This document shows, piece by piece, positions 22,837-36,370 of a stretch of 64,000 nt of DNA. The notes under the pieces are model-generated. The model was not told where the DNA came from. It saw only the letters and a list, made by a program, of their open reading frames with translations, and made no database searches. The stretch is from NCBI GenBank assembly GCA_944548615.1, contig CALYMY010000069.1, forward strand, positions 1-64,000. Reading direction: 5' to 3'. Position numbers and translations under genes: made by a program. The first letter of the stretch is position 1. Each line of letters starts with the position of its first letter. The stretch is from Micropterix aruncella (Eukaryota; Arthropoda; Insecta; Lepidoptera; Micropterigidae).

Positions 22837-24280
22837 GACGAGGGAACTCCTCAACGGTCAAACCGTAGAGACGTGAAATTTGGTATAGGCATTCCATTAT
22901 GATGGCAATTACTAAGTTCCACCATGACATGGCTGCTGCACCCAGGGTTGGCTCCCGACGAGGGAACTTCTCAACGGTCAACCGTAGAGACGTGAAATTT
23001 GGTATAGGCATTCCATTATGATGGCAATTACTAAGTTCCACCATGACATGGCTGCTGCACCCAGGGTTGGCTCCCGACGAGGGAACTCCTCAACGGTCAA
23101 CCGTAGAGACGTGAAATTTGGTATAGGCATTCCATTATGATGGCAATTACTAAGTTCCACCATGACATGGCTGCTGCACCCAGGGTTGGCTCCCGACGAG
23201 GGAACTCCTCAACGGTCAACCGTAGAGACGTGAAATTTGGTATAGGCATTCCATTATGATGGCAATTACTAAGTTCCACCATGACATGGCTGCTGCACCC
23301 AGGGTTGGCTCCCGACGAGGGAACTCCTCAACGGTCAACCGTAGAGACGTGAAATTTGGTATAGGCATTCCATTATGACGGCAATTTCTAAGTTCCACCA
23401 TGACATCGCTGCTGCACCCAGGGTTGGCTCCCGACGAGGGAACTCCTCAACGGTCAACCGTAGAGACGTGAAATTTGGTATAGGCATTCCATTATGATGG
23501 CAATTACTAAGTTCCACCATGACATGGCTGCTGCACCCAGGGTTGGCTCCCGACGAGGGAACTCCTCAACGGTCAACCGTAGAGACGTGAAATTTGGTAT
23601 AGGCATTCCATTATGATGGCAATTACTAAGTTCCACCATGACATGGCTGCTGCACCCAGGGTTGGCTCCCGACGAGGGAACTCCTCAACGGTCAACCGTA
23701 GAGACGTGAAATTTGGTATAGGCATTCCATTATGATGGCAATTACTAAGTTCCACCATGACATGGCTGCTGCACCCAGGGTTGGCTCCCGACGAGGGAAC
23801 TCCTCAACGGTCAACCGTAGAGACGTGAAATTTGGTATAGGCATTCCATTATGATGGCAATTACTAAGTTCCACCATGACATGGCTGCTGCACCCAGGGT
23901 TGGCTCCCGACGAGGGAACTCCTCAACGGTCAACCGTAGAGACGTGAAATTTGGTATAGGCATTCCATTATGACGGCAATTTCTAAGTTCCACCATGACA
24001 TCGCTGCTGCACCCAGGGTTGGCTCCCGACGAGGGAACTCCTCAACGGTCAACCGTAGAGACGTGAAATTTGGTATAGGCATTCCATTATGATGGCAATT
24101 ACTAAGTTCCACCATGACATGGCTGCTGCACCCAGGGTTGGCTCCCGACGAGGGAACTCCTCAACGGTCAACCGTAGAGACGTGAAATTTGGTATAGGCA
24201 TTCCATTATGATGGCAATTACTAAGTTCCACCATGACATGGCTGCTGCACCCAGGGTTGGCTCCCGACGAGGGAACTCCT
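22837..24280 (+). repeat. 119-bp array, unit 6 (12 copies + 15 bp, +1 A)
   Basis: Carries the same added A in copy 1 (22860-22862) as unit 3, 13,043 bp upstream. Confidence 0.95.
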
Positions 24281-26151
24281 GAACATAGAAATTGTTATGA
24301 ATAAATGTCATTTTTCGAAAAAGACCGTGATAGAGTAAATAAAACGCGTTACGGTGTTTGGGCATAACGAAGGCCTTTGAAATCTCTACGAAATGGCATT
24401 TTCGAAATTTTGACATTTTGAAATTTTTTATATAAACTTTCATTTTGAACATAGAAATTGTTATGAAAAAATCACATTTTTCACAAAAGAACGAGATAGA
24501 GTAAACCTACCGCGTTGCGGTCTTTGGCGAGATCGACACCCCGCTTAAGCTCTACAAAATGGCATTTTTGAAATTTTGACTTTTTGAAAAATTTTATATA
24601 AAATTTCATTTTAAACATAGAAATTATTATGAAAAAATCATATTTTTCGAAAAAGATCGTGATAGAGTAAACCTATAGGGTTACGGCGTTCGGACAGAAC
24701 GACGGCCTTGGTAATCTCTACAAAATGGCATTTTCGAAATTTTGACATTTTGAAAAATTTTATATAAAATTTCATTTTAAACATAGAAATTGTTATGAAA
24801 AAATCACATTTTTCGAAAAAGATCGTGATAGAGTAAACCTATAGGGTTACGGCGTTCGGACAGAACGACGGCCTTGGTAATCTCTACAAAATGGCATTTT
24901 CGAAATTTTGACATTTTGAAATTTTTTATATAAACTTTCATTTTGAACATAGAAATTGTTATGAAAAAATCACATTTTTCGAAATAAATCGAGATAGAGT
25001 AAACCTACCGCGTTGCGGTCTTTGGCGAGATCGACACCCCGCTTAAGCTCTACAAAATGGCATTTTTGAAATTTTGACATTTTGAAAAATTTTATATAAA
25101 ATTTCATTTTAAACATAGAAATTATAATGAAAAAATCACATTTTTCGAAAAAGATCGTGATAGAGTAAACCTATAGCGTTACGGCGTTCGGACAGAACCA
25201 CGGCCTTGGTAATCTCTACGAAATGGCATTTTCGAAATTTTGACATTTTGAAATTTTTTATATAAACTTTCATTTTGAACATAGAAATTGTTATGAATAA
25301 ATGACATTTTTCGAAAAAGACCGTGATAGAGTAAACCTACCGCGTTGCGGTCTTTGGCTAGATCGACACCCCGCTTAAGCTCTACAAAATGGCATTTTTG
25401 AAATTTTGACATTTTGAAAAATTTTATATAAAATTTCATTTTAAACATAGAAATTATTATGAAAAAATCACATTTTTCGAAAAAGATCGTGATAGAGTAA
25501 ACCTATAGCGTTACGGCGTTCGGACAGAACGACGGCCTTGGTAATCTCTACAAAATGGCATTTTCGAAATTTTGACATTTTGAAAAATTTTATATAAAAT
25601 TTCATTTTAAACATAGAAATTGTTATGAAAAAATCACATTTTTCGAAAAAGATCGTGATAGAGTAAACCTATAGCGTTACGGCGTTCGGACAGAACGACG
25701 ACCTTGGTAATCTCTACAAAATGGCATTTTCGAAATTTTGACATTTTGAAAAATTTTATATAAACTTTCATTTTGAACATAGAAATTGTTATGAAAAAAT
25801 CACATTTTTCGAAATAAATCGAGATAGAGTAAACCTACCGCGTTGCGGTCTTTGGCGAGATCGACACCCCGCTTAAGCTCTACAAAATGGCATTTTTGAA
25901 ATTTTGATATTTTGAAAATTTTTATATAAACTTTCATTTTGAACTTGGAAATTATTATGAAAAAATCACATTTTTCGAAATAAATCGAGATAGAGTAAAC
26001 CTAACGCGTTACGGTGTTCGGACAGAACGAAGGCCTTTGAAATCTCTACGAAATGGCATTTTCGAAATTTTGACATTTTGAATTTTTTTATATAAACTTT
26101 CATTTTGAACATAGAAATTGTTATGAAAAAATCACATTTTTCGAAATAAAT
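24281..26151 (+). repeat. 166-bp array, unit 6 (11 copies + 45 bp)
   Basis: Standard order; no specific change noticed. Confidence 0.95.
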
Positions 26152-26735
26152 TGGCTTCCGACGTTTGAGGGCTATTGCGCTAAAAGGCATCAATAGTCCT
26201 CCCTGTTTATTATTATCTAATAGAGTTTTGCTTTGCGCATCTAACGCTTCTTTTAATTTTCAAATCTGAGTAATATTAACGGAATTATAGACGATTTAAT
26301 ATCTGTATAGGTATATTGATTTATCGATTTAACGGTTTTGTTTCCATAGTAACGAGCTCAGGCGGTGGCCCGACTCGCAATAGAATATTTATCGATTTAA
26401 CGATTTCTGTTTCTATGGTAACTTCAGCCCTCGTCATACTTGCGAAAGTTTATTTATCGATTTTACGATGTTTGTTTTCAATAGTAGCGATCCGAGCCAA
26501 GGGAGTTTTAGTATTTTTCCCGCGGCTTCGTTTAATAAATTAAATATTATATTCTTTATTTTATCATATACACACAAGCGAGGTGTCAAAAGATAGGGTT
26601 TTAGAACGCTTTTCATTTCATTGCTTCTGCTTTTTATCTCGTCTTCTTCTTCTTCTTTAATTAATTTTCAATACTATTTAATCTGTGCTTTTTCATTTTC
26701 ATTTTCAGTGCCTTTGATCAACGAGAAGAGACAAT

Positions 26736-26855
26736 ATGGAGACCACAGAAATAGAAGTGCCGTTTCGGAATTTCGAAGAAATACCGGAAAGAGCCAGAGA
26801 TATTGCCCGCGAGGCGTTAAACGAATTAAAAGGAGTAAACAACCTACGGAAAGAG
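26736..26855 (+). CDS. Candidate first coding exon, unit 7
   Basis: Unchanged exon. The upstream pyrimidine tract has a private C to A at 26664 (TTAATTAATTTTC), outside the CAG and the TATTTAA. Confidence 0.4.
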
Positions 26856-26867
26856 GTACGTGACAAG

Positions 26868-28310
26868 GACGAGGGAACTCCTCAACGGTCAACCGTAGAG
26901 ACGTGAAATTTGGTATAGGCATTCCATTATGATGGCAATTACTAAGTTCCACCATGACATGGCTGCTGCACCCAGGGTTGGCTCCCGACGAGGGAACTTC
27001 TCAACGGTCAACCGTAGAGACGTGAAATTTGGTATAGGCATTCCATTATGATGGCAATTACTAAGTTCCACCATGACATGGCTGCTGCACCCAGGGTTGG
27101 CTCCCGACGAGGGAACTCCTCAACGGTCAACCGTAGAGACGTGAAATTTGGTATAGGCATTCCATTATGATGGCAATTACTAAGTTCCACCATGACATGG
27201 CTGCTGCACCCAGGGTTGGCTCCCGACGAGGGAACTCCTCAACGGTCAACCGTAGAGACGTGAAATTTGGTATAGGCATTCCATTATGATGGCAATTACT
27301 AAGTTCCACCATGACATGGCTGCTGCACCCAGGGTTGGCTCCCGACGAGGGAACTCCTCAACGGTCAACCGTAGAGACGTGAAATTTGGTATAGGCATTC
27401 CATTATGACGGCAATTTCTAAGTTCCACCATGACATCGCTGCTGCACCCAGGGTTGGCTCCCGACGAGGGAACTCCTCAACGGTCAACCGTAGAGACGTG
27501 AAATTTGGTATAGGCATTCCATTATGATGGCAATTACTAAGTTCCACCATGACATGGCTGCTGCACCCAGGGTTGGCTCCCGACGAGGGAACTCCTCAAC
27601 GGTCAACCGTAGAGACGTGAAATTTGGTATAGGCATTCCATTATGATGGCAATTACTAAGTTCCACCATGACATGGCTGCTGCACCCAGGGTTGGCTCCC
27701 GACGAGGGAACTCCTCAACGGTCAACCGTAGAGACGTGAAATTTGGTATAGGCATTCCATTATGATGGCAATTACTAAGTTCCACCATGACATGGCTGCT
27801 GCACCCAGGGTTGGCTCCCGACGAGGGAACTCCTCAACGGTCAACCGTAGAGACGTGAAATTTGGTATAGGCATTCCATTATGATGGCAATTACTAAGTT
27901 CCACCATGACATGGCTGCTGCACCCAGGGTTGGCTCCCGACGAGGGAACTCCTCAACGGTCAACCGTAGAGACGTGAAATTTGGTATAGGCATTCCATTA
28001 TGACGGCAATTTCTAAGTTCCACCATGACATCGCTGCTGCACCCAGGGTTGGCTCCCGACGAGGGAACTCCTCAACGGTCAACCGTAGAGACGTGAAATT
28101 TGGTATAGGCATTCCATTATGATGGCAATTACTAAGTTCCACCATGACATGGCTGCTGCACCCAGGGTTGGCTCCCGACGAGGGAACTCCTCAACGGTCA
28201 ACCGTAGAGACGTGAAATTTGGTATAGGCATTCCATTATGATGGCAATTACTAAGTTCCACCATGACATGGCTGCTGCACCCAGGGTTGGCTCCCGACGA
28301 GGGAACTCCT
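26868..28310 (+). repeat. 119-bp array, unit 7 (12 copies + 15 bp)
   Basis: Standard order; does not share the expansion of unit 4 or the extra A of unit 6. Confidence 0.95.
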
Positions 28311-30181
28311 GAACATAGAAATTGTTATGAATAAATGTCATTTTTCGAAAAAGACCGTGATAGAGTAAATAAAACGCGTTACGGTGTTTGGGCATAACGA
28401 AGGCCTTTGAAATCTCTACGAAATGGCATTTTCGAAATTTTGACATTTTGAAATTTTTTATATAAACTTTCATTTTGAACATAGAAATTGTTATGAAAAA
28501 ATCACATTTTTCACAAAAGAACGAGATAGAGTAAACCTACCGCGTTGCGGTCTTTGGCGAGATCGACACCCCGCTTAAGCTCTACAAAATGGCATTTTTG
28601 AAATTTTGACTTTTTGAAAAATTTTATATAAAATTTCATTTTAAACATAGAAATTATTATGAAAAAATCATATTTTTCGAAAAAGATCGTGATAGAGTAA
28701 ACCTATAGGGTTACGGCGTTCGGACAGAACGACGGCCTTGGTAATCTCTACAAAATGGCATTTTCGAAATTTTGACATTTTGAAAAATTTTATATAAAAT
28801 TTCATTTTAAACATAGAAATTGTTATGAAAAAATCACATTTTTCGAAAAAGATCGTGATAGAGTAAACCTATAGGGTTACGGCGTTCGGACAGAACGACG
28901 GCCTTGGTAATCTCTACAAAATGGCATTTTCGAAATTTTGACATTTTGAAATTTTTTATATAAACTTTCATTTTGAACATAGAAATTGTTATGAAAAAAT
29001 CACATTTTTCGAAATAAATCGAGATAGAGTAAACCTACCGCGTTGCGGTCTTTGGCGAGATCGACACCCCGCTTAAGCTCTACAAAATGGCATTTTTGAA
29101 ATTTTGACATTTTGAAAAATTTTATATAAAATTTCATTTTAAACATAGAAATTATAATGAAAAAATCACATTTTTCGAAAAAGATCGTGATAGAGTAAAC
29201 CTATAGCGTTACGGCGTTCGGACAGAACCACGGCCTTGGTAATCTCTACGAAATGGCATTTTCGAAATTTTGACATTTTGAAATTTTTTATATAAACTTT
29301 CATTTTGAACATAGAAATTGTTATGAATAAATGACATTTTTCGAAAAAGACCGTGATAGAGTAAACCTACCGCGTTGCGGTCTTTGGCTAGATCGACACC
29401 CCGCTTAAGCTCTACAAAATGGCATTTTTGAAATTTTGACATTTTGAAAAATTTTATATAAAATTTCATTTTAAACATAGAAATTATTATGAAAAAATCA
29501 CATTTTTCGAAAAAGATCGTGATAGAGTAAACCTATAGCGTTACGGCGTTCGGACAGAACGACGGCCTTGGTAATCTCTACAAAATGGCATTTTCGAAAT
29601 TTTGACATTTTGAAAAATTTTATATAAAATTTCATTTTAAACATAGAAATTGTTATGAAAAAATCACATTTTTCGAAAAAGATCGTGATAGAGTAAACCT
29701 ATAGCGTTACGGCGTTCGGACAGAACGACGACCTTGGTAATCTCTACAAAATGGCATTTTCGAAATTTTGACATTTTGAAAAATTTTATATAAACTTTCA
29801 TTTTGAACATAGAAATTGTTATGAAAAAATCACATTTTTCGAAATAAATCGAGATAGAGTAAACCTACCGCGTTGCGGTCTTTGGCGAGATCGACACCCC
29901 GCTTAAGCTCTACAAAATGGCATTTTTGAAATTTTGATATTTTGAAAATTTTTATATAAACTTTCATTTTGAACTTGGAAATTATTATGAAAAAATCACA
30001 TTTTTCGAAATAAATCGAGATAGAGTAAACCTAACGCGTTACGGTGTTCGGACAGAACGAAGGCCTTTGAAATCTCTACGAAATGGCATTTTCGAAATTT
30101 TGACATTTTGAATTTTTTTATATAAACTTTCATTTTGAACATAGAAATTGTTATGAAAAAATCACATTTTTCGAAATAAAT
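28311..30181 (+). repeat. 166-bp array, unit 7 (11 copies + 45 bp)
   Basis: Standard order; no specific change noticed. Confidence 0.95.
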
Positions 30182-30765
30182 TGGCTTCCGACGTTTGAGG
30201 GCTATTGCGCTAAAAGGCATCAATAGTCCTCCCTGTTTATTATTATCTAATAGAGTTTTGCTTTGCGCATCTAACGCTTCTTTTAATTTTCAAATCTGAG
30301 TAATATTAACGGAATTATAGACGATTTAATATCTGTATAGGTATATTGATTTATCGATTTAACGGTTTTGTTTCCATAGTAACGAGCTCAGGCGGTGGCC
30401 CGACTCGCAATAGAATATTTATCGATTTAACGATTTCTGTTTCTATGGTAACTTCAGCCCTCGTCATACTTGCGAAAGTTTATTTATCGATTTTACGATG
30501 TTTGTTTTCAATAGTAGCGATCCGAGCCAAGGGAGTTTTAGTATTTTTCCCGCGGCTTCGTTTAATAAATTAAATATTATATTCTTTATTTTATCATATA
30601 CACACAAGCGAGGTGTCAAAAGATAGGGTTTTAGAACGCTTTTCATTTCATTGCTTCTGCTTTTTATCTCGTCTTCTTCTTCTTCTTTAATTACTTTTCA
30701 ATACTATTTAATCTGTGCTTTTTCATTTTCATTTTCAGTGCCTTTGATCAACGAGAAGAGACAAT

Positions 30766-30885
30766 ATGGAGACCACAGAAATAGAAGTGCCGTTTCGGAA
30801 TTTCGAAGAAATACCGGAAAGAGCCAGAGATATTGCCCGCGAGGCGTTAAACGAATTAAAAGGAGTAAACAACCTACGGAAAGAG
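30766..30885 (+). CDS. Candidate first coding exon, unit 8
   Basis: Unchanged 40-codon exon, donor at 30886. Confidence 0.4.
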
Positions 30886-30897
30886 GTACGTGACAAG

Positions 30898-32340
30898 GAC
30901 GAGGGAACTCCTCAACGGTCAACCGTAGAGACGTGAAATTTGGTATAGGCATTCCATTATGATGGCAATTACTAAGTTCCACCATGACATGGCTGCTGCA
31001 CCCAGGGTTGGCTCCCGACGAGGGAACTTCTCAACGGTCAACCGTAGAGACGTGAAATTTGGTATAGGCATTCCATTATGATGGCAATTACTAAGTTCCA
31101 CCATGACATGGCTGCTGCACCCAGGGTTGGCTCCCGACGAGGGAACTCCTCAACGGTCAACCGTAGAGACGTGAAATTTGGTATAGGCATTCCATTATGA
31201 TGGCAATTACTAAGTTCCACCATGACATGGCTGCTGCACCCAGGGTTGGCTCCCGACGAGGGAACTCCTCAACGGTCAACCGTAGAGACGTGAAATTTGG
31301 TATAGGCATTCCATTATGATGGCAATTACTAAGTTCCACCATGACATGGCTGCTGCACCCAGGGTTGGCTCCCGACGAGGGAACTCCTCAACGGTCAACC
31401 GTAGAGACGTGAAATTTGGTATAGGCATTCCATTATGACGGCAATTTCTAAGTTCCACCATGACATCGCTGCTGCACCCAGGGTTGGCTCCCGACGAGGG
31501 AACTCCTCAACGGTCAACCGTAGAGACGTGAAATTTGGTATAGGCATTCCATTATGATGGCAATTACTAAGTTCCACCATGACATGGCTGCTGCACCCAG
31601 GGTTGGCTCCCGACGAGGGAACTCCTCAACGGTCAACCGTAGAGACGTGAAATTTGGTATAGGCATTCCATTATGATGGCAATTACTAAGTTCCACCATG
31701 ACATGGCTGCTGCACCCAGGGTTGGCTCCCGACGAGGGAACTCCTCAACGGTCAACCGTAGAGACGTGAAATTTGGTATAGGCATTCCATTATGATGGCA
31801 ATTACTAAGTTCCACCATGACATGGCTGCTGCACCCAGGGTTGGCTCCCGACGAGGGAACTCCTCAACGGTCAACCGTAGAGACGTGAAATTTGGTATAG
31901 GCATTCCATTATGATGGCAATTACTAAGTTCCACCATGACATGGCTGCTGCACCCAGGGTTGGCTCCCGACGAGGGAACTCCTCAACGGTCAACCGTAGA
32001 GACGTGAAATTTGGTATAGGCATTCCATTATGACGGCAATTTCTAAGTTCCACCATGACATCGCTGCTGCACCCAGGGTTGGCTCCCGACGAGGGAACTC
32101 CTCAACGGTCAACCGTAGAGACGTGAAATTTGGTATAGGCATTCCATTATGATGGCAATTACTAAGTTCCACCATGACATGGCTGCTGCACCCAGGGTTG
32201 GCTCCCGACGAGGGAACTCCTCAACGGTCAACCGTAGAGACGTGAAATTTGGTATAGGCATTCCATTATGATGGCAATTACTAAGTTCCACCATGACATG
32301 GCTGCTGCACCCAGGGTTGGCTCCCGACGAGGGAACTCCT
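30898..32340 (+). repeat. 119-bp array, unit 8 (12 copies + 15 bp)
   Basis: Standard order; no specific change noticed. Confidence 0.95.
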
Positions 32341-34211
32341 GAACATAGAAATTGTTATGAATAAATGTCATTTTTCGAAAAAGACCGTGATAGAGTAAAT
32401 AAAACGCGTTACGGTGTTTGGGCATAACGAAGGCCTTTGAAATCTCTACGAAATGGCATTTTCGAAATTTTGACATTTTGAAATTTTTTATATAAACTTT
32501 CATTTTGAACATAGAAATTGTTATGAAAAAATCACATTTTTCACAAAAGAACGAGATAGAGTAAACCTACCGCGTTGCGGTCTTTGGCGAGATCGACACC
32601 CCGCTTAAGCTCTACAAAATGGCATTTTTGAAATTTTGACTTTTTGAAAAATTTTATATAAAATTTCATTTTAAACATAGAAATTATTATGAAAAAATCA
32701 TATTTTTCGAAAAAGATCGTGATAGAGTAAACCTATAGGGTTACGGCGTTCGGACAGAACGACGGCCTTGGTAATCTCTACAAAATGGCATTTTCGAAAT
32801 TTTGACATTTTGAAAAATTTTATATAAAATTTCATTTTAAACATAGAAATTGTTATGAAAAAATCACATTTTTCGAAAAAGATCGTGATAGAGTAAACCT
32901 ATAGGGTTACGGCGTTCGGACAGAACGACGGCCTTGGTAATCTCTACAAAATGGCATTTTCGAAATTTTGACATTTTGAAATTTTTTATATAAACTTTCA
33001 TTTTGAACATAGAAATTGTTATGAAAAAATCACATTTTTCGAAATAAATCGAGATAGAGTAAACCTACCGCGTTGCGGTCTTTGGCGAGATCGACACCCC
33101 GCTTAAGCTCTACAAAATGGCATTTTTGAAATTTTGACATTTTGAAAAATTTTATATAAAATTTCATTTTAAACATAGAAATTATAATGAAAAAATCACA
33201 TTTTTCGAAAAAGATCGTGATAGAGTAAACCTATAGCGTTACGGCGTTCGGACAGAACCACGGCCTTGGTAATCTCTACGAAATGGCATTTTCGAAATTT
33301 TGACATTTTGAAATTTTTTATATAAACTTTCATTTTGAACATAGAAATTGTTATGAATAAATGACATTTTTCGAAAAAGACCGTGATAGAGTAAACCTAC
33401 CGCGTTGCGGTCTTTGGCTAGATCGACACCCCGCTTAAGCTCTACAAAATGGCATTTTTGAAATTTTGACATTTTGAAAAATTTTATATAAAATTTCATT
33501 TTAAACATAGAAATTATTATGAAAAAATCACATTTTTCGAAAAAGATCGTGATAGAGTAAACCTATAGCGTTACGGCGTTCGGACAGAACGACGGCCTTG
33601 GTAATCTCTACAAAATGGCATTTTCGAAATTTTGACATTTTGAAAAATTTTATATAAAATTTCATTTTAAACATAGAAATTGTTATGAAAAAATCACATT
33701 TTTCGAAAAAGATCGTGATAGAGTAAACCTATAGCGTTACGGCGTTCGGACAGAACGACGACCTTGGTAATCTCTACAAAATGGCATTTTCGAAATTTTG
33801 ACATTTTGAAAAATTTTATATAAACTTTCATTTTGAACATAGAAATTGTTATGAAAAAATCACATTTTTCGAAATAAATCGAGATAGAGTAAACCTACCG
33901 CGTTGCGGTCTTTGGCGAGATCGACACCCCGCTTAAGCTCTACAAAATGGCATTTTTGAAATTTTGATATTTTGAAAATTTTTATATAAACTTTCATTTT
34001 GAACTTGGAAATTATTATGAAAAAATCACATTTTTCGAAATAAATCGAGATAGAGTAAACCTAACGCGTTACGGTGTTCGGACAGAACGAAGGCCTTTGA
34101 AATCTCTACGAAATGGCATTTTCGAAATTTTGACATTTTGAATTTTTTTATATAAACTTTCATTTTGAACATAGAAATTGTTATGAAAAAATCACATTTT
34201 TCGAAATAAAT
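32341..34211 (+). repeat. 166-bp array, unit 8 (11 copies + 45 bp)
   Basis: Standard order; no specific change noticed. Confidence 0.95.
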
Positions 34212-34795
34212 TGGCTTCCGACGTTTGAGGGCTATTGCGCTAAAAGGCATCAATAGTCCTCCCTGTTTATTATTATCTAATAGAGTTTTGCTTTGCGCAT
34301 CTAACGCTTCTTTTAATTTTCAAATCTGAGTAATATTAACGGAATTATAGACGATTTAATATCTGTATAGGTATATTGATTTATCGATTTAACGGTTTTG
34401 TTTCCATAGTAACGAGCTCAGGCGGTGGCCCGACTCGCAATAGAATATTTATCGATTTAACGATTTCTGTTTCTATGGTAACTTCAGCCCTCGTCATACT
34501 TGCGAAAGTTTATTTATCGATTTTACGATGTTTGTTTTCAATAGTAGCGATCCGAGCCAAGGGAGTTTTAGTATTTTTCCCGCGGCTTCGTTTAATAAAT
34601 TAAATATTATATTCTTTATTTTATCATATACACACAAGCGAGGTGTCAAAAGATAGGGTTTTAGAACGCTTTTCATTTCATTGCTTCTGCTTTTTATCTC
34701 GTCTTCTTCTTCTTCTTTAATTACTTTTCAATACTATTTAATCTGTGCTTTTTCATTTTCATTTTCAGTGCCTTTGATCAACGAGAAGAGACAAT

Positions 34796-34915
34796 ATGGA
34801 GACCACAGAAATAGAAGTGCCGTTTCGGAATTTCGAAGAAATACCGGAAAGAGCCAGAGATATTGCCCGCGAGGCGTTAAACGAATTAAAAGGAGTAAAC
34901 AACCTACGGAAAGAG
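34796..34915 (+). CDS. Candidate first coding exon, unit 9
   Basis: Unchanged 40-codon exon, donor at 34916. Confidence 0.4.
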
Positions 34916-34927
34916 GTACGTGACAAG

Positions 34928-36370
34928 GACGAGGGAACTCCTCAACGGTCAACCGTAGAGACGTGAAATTTGGTATAGGCATTCCATTATGATGGCAATT
35001 ACTAAGTTCCACCATGACATGGCTGCTGCACCCAGGGTTGGCTCCCGACGAGGGAACTTCTCAACGGTCAACCGTAGAGACGTGAAATTTGGTATAGGCA
35101 TTCCATTATGATGGCAATTACTAAGTTCCACCATGACATGGCTGCTGCACCCAGGGTTGGCTCCCGACGAGGGAACTCCTCAACGGTCAACCGTAGAGAC
35201 GTGAAATTTGGTATAGGCATTCCATTATGATGGCAATTACTAAGTTCCACCATGACATGGCTGCTGCACCCAGGGTTGGCTCCCGACGAGGGAACTCCTC
35301 AACGGTCAACCGTAGAGACGTGAAATTTGGTATAGGCATTCCATTATGATGGCAATTACTAAGTTCCACCATGACATGGCTGCTGCACCCAGGGTTGGCT
35401 CCCGACGAGGGAACTCCTCAACGGTCAACCGTAGAGACGTGAAATTTGGTATAGGCATTCCATTATGACGGCAATTTCTAAGTTCCACCATGACATCGCT
35501 GCTGCACCCAGGGTTGGCTCCCGACGAGGGAACTCCTCAACGGTCAACCGTAGAGACGTGAAATTTGGTATAGGCATTCCATTATGATGGCAATTACTAA
35601 GTTCCACCATGACATGGCTGCTGCACCCAGGGTTGGCTCCCGACGAGGGAACTCCTCAACGGTCAACCGTAGAGACGTGAAATTTGGTATAGGCATTCCA
35701 TTATGATGGCAATTACTAAGTTCCACCATGACATGGCTGCTGCACCCAGGGTTGGCTCCCGACGAGGGAACTCCTCAACGGTCAACCGTAGAGACGTGAA
35801 ATTTGGTATAGGCATTCCATTATGATGGCAATTACTAAGTTCCACCATGACATGGCTGCTGCACCCAGGGTTGGCTCCCGACGAGGGAACTCCTCAACGG
35901 TCAACCGTAGAGACGTGAAATTTGGTATAGGCATTCCATTATGATGGCAATTACTAAGTTCCACCATGACATGGCTGCTGCACCCAGGGTTGGCTCCCGA
36001 CGAGGGAACTCCTCAACGGTCAACCGTAGAGACGTGAAATTTGGTATAGGCATTCCATTATGACGGCAATTTCTAAGTTCCACCATGACATCGCTGCTGC
36101 ACCCAGGGTTGGCTCCCGACGAGGGAACTCCTCAACGGTCAACCGTAGAGACGTGAAATTTGGTATAGGCATTCCATTATGATGGCAATTACTAAGTTCC
36201 ACCATGACATGGCTGCTGCACCCAGGGTTGGCTCCCGACGAGGGAACTCCTCAACGGTCAACCGTAGAGACGTGAAATTTGGTATAGGCATTCCATTATG
36301 ATGGCAATTACTAAGTTCCACCATGACATGGCTGCTGCACCCAGGGTTGGCTCCCGACGAGGGAACTCCT
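34928..36370 (+). repeat. 119-bp array, unit 9 (12 copies + 15 bp)
   Basis: Standard order; no specific change noticed. Confidence 0.95.
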
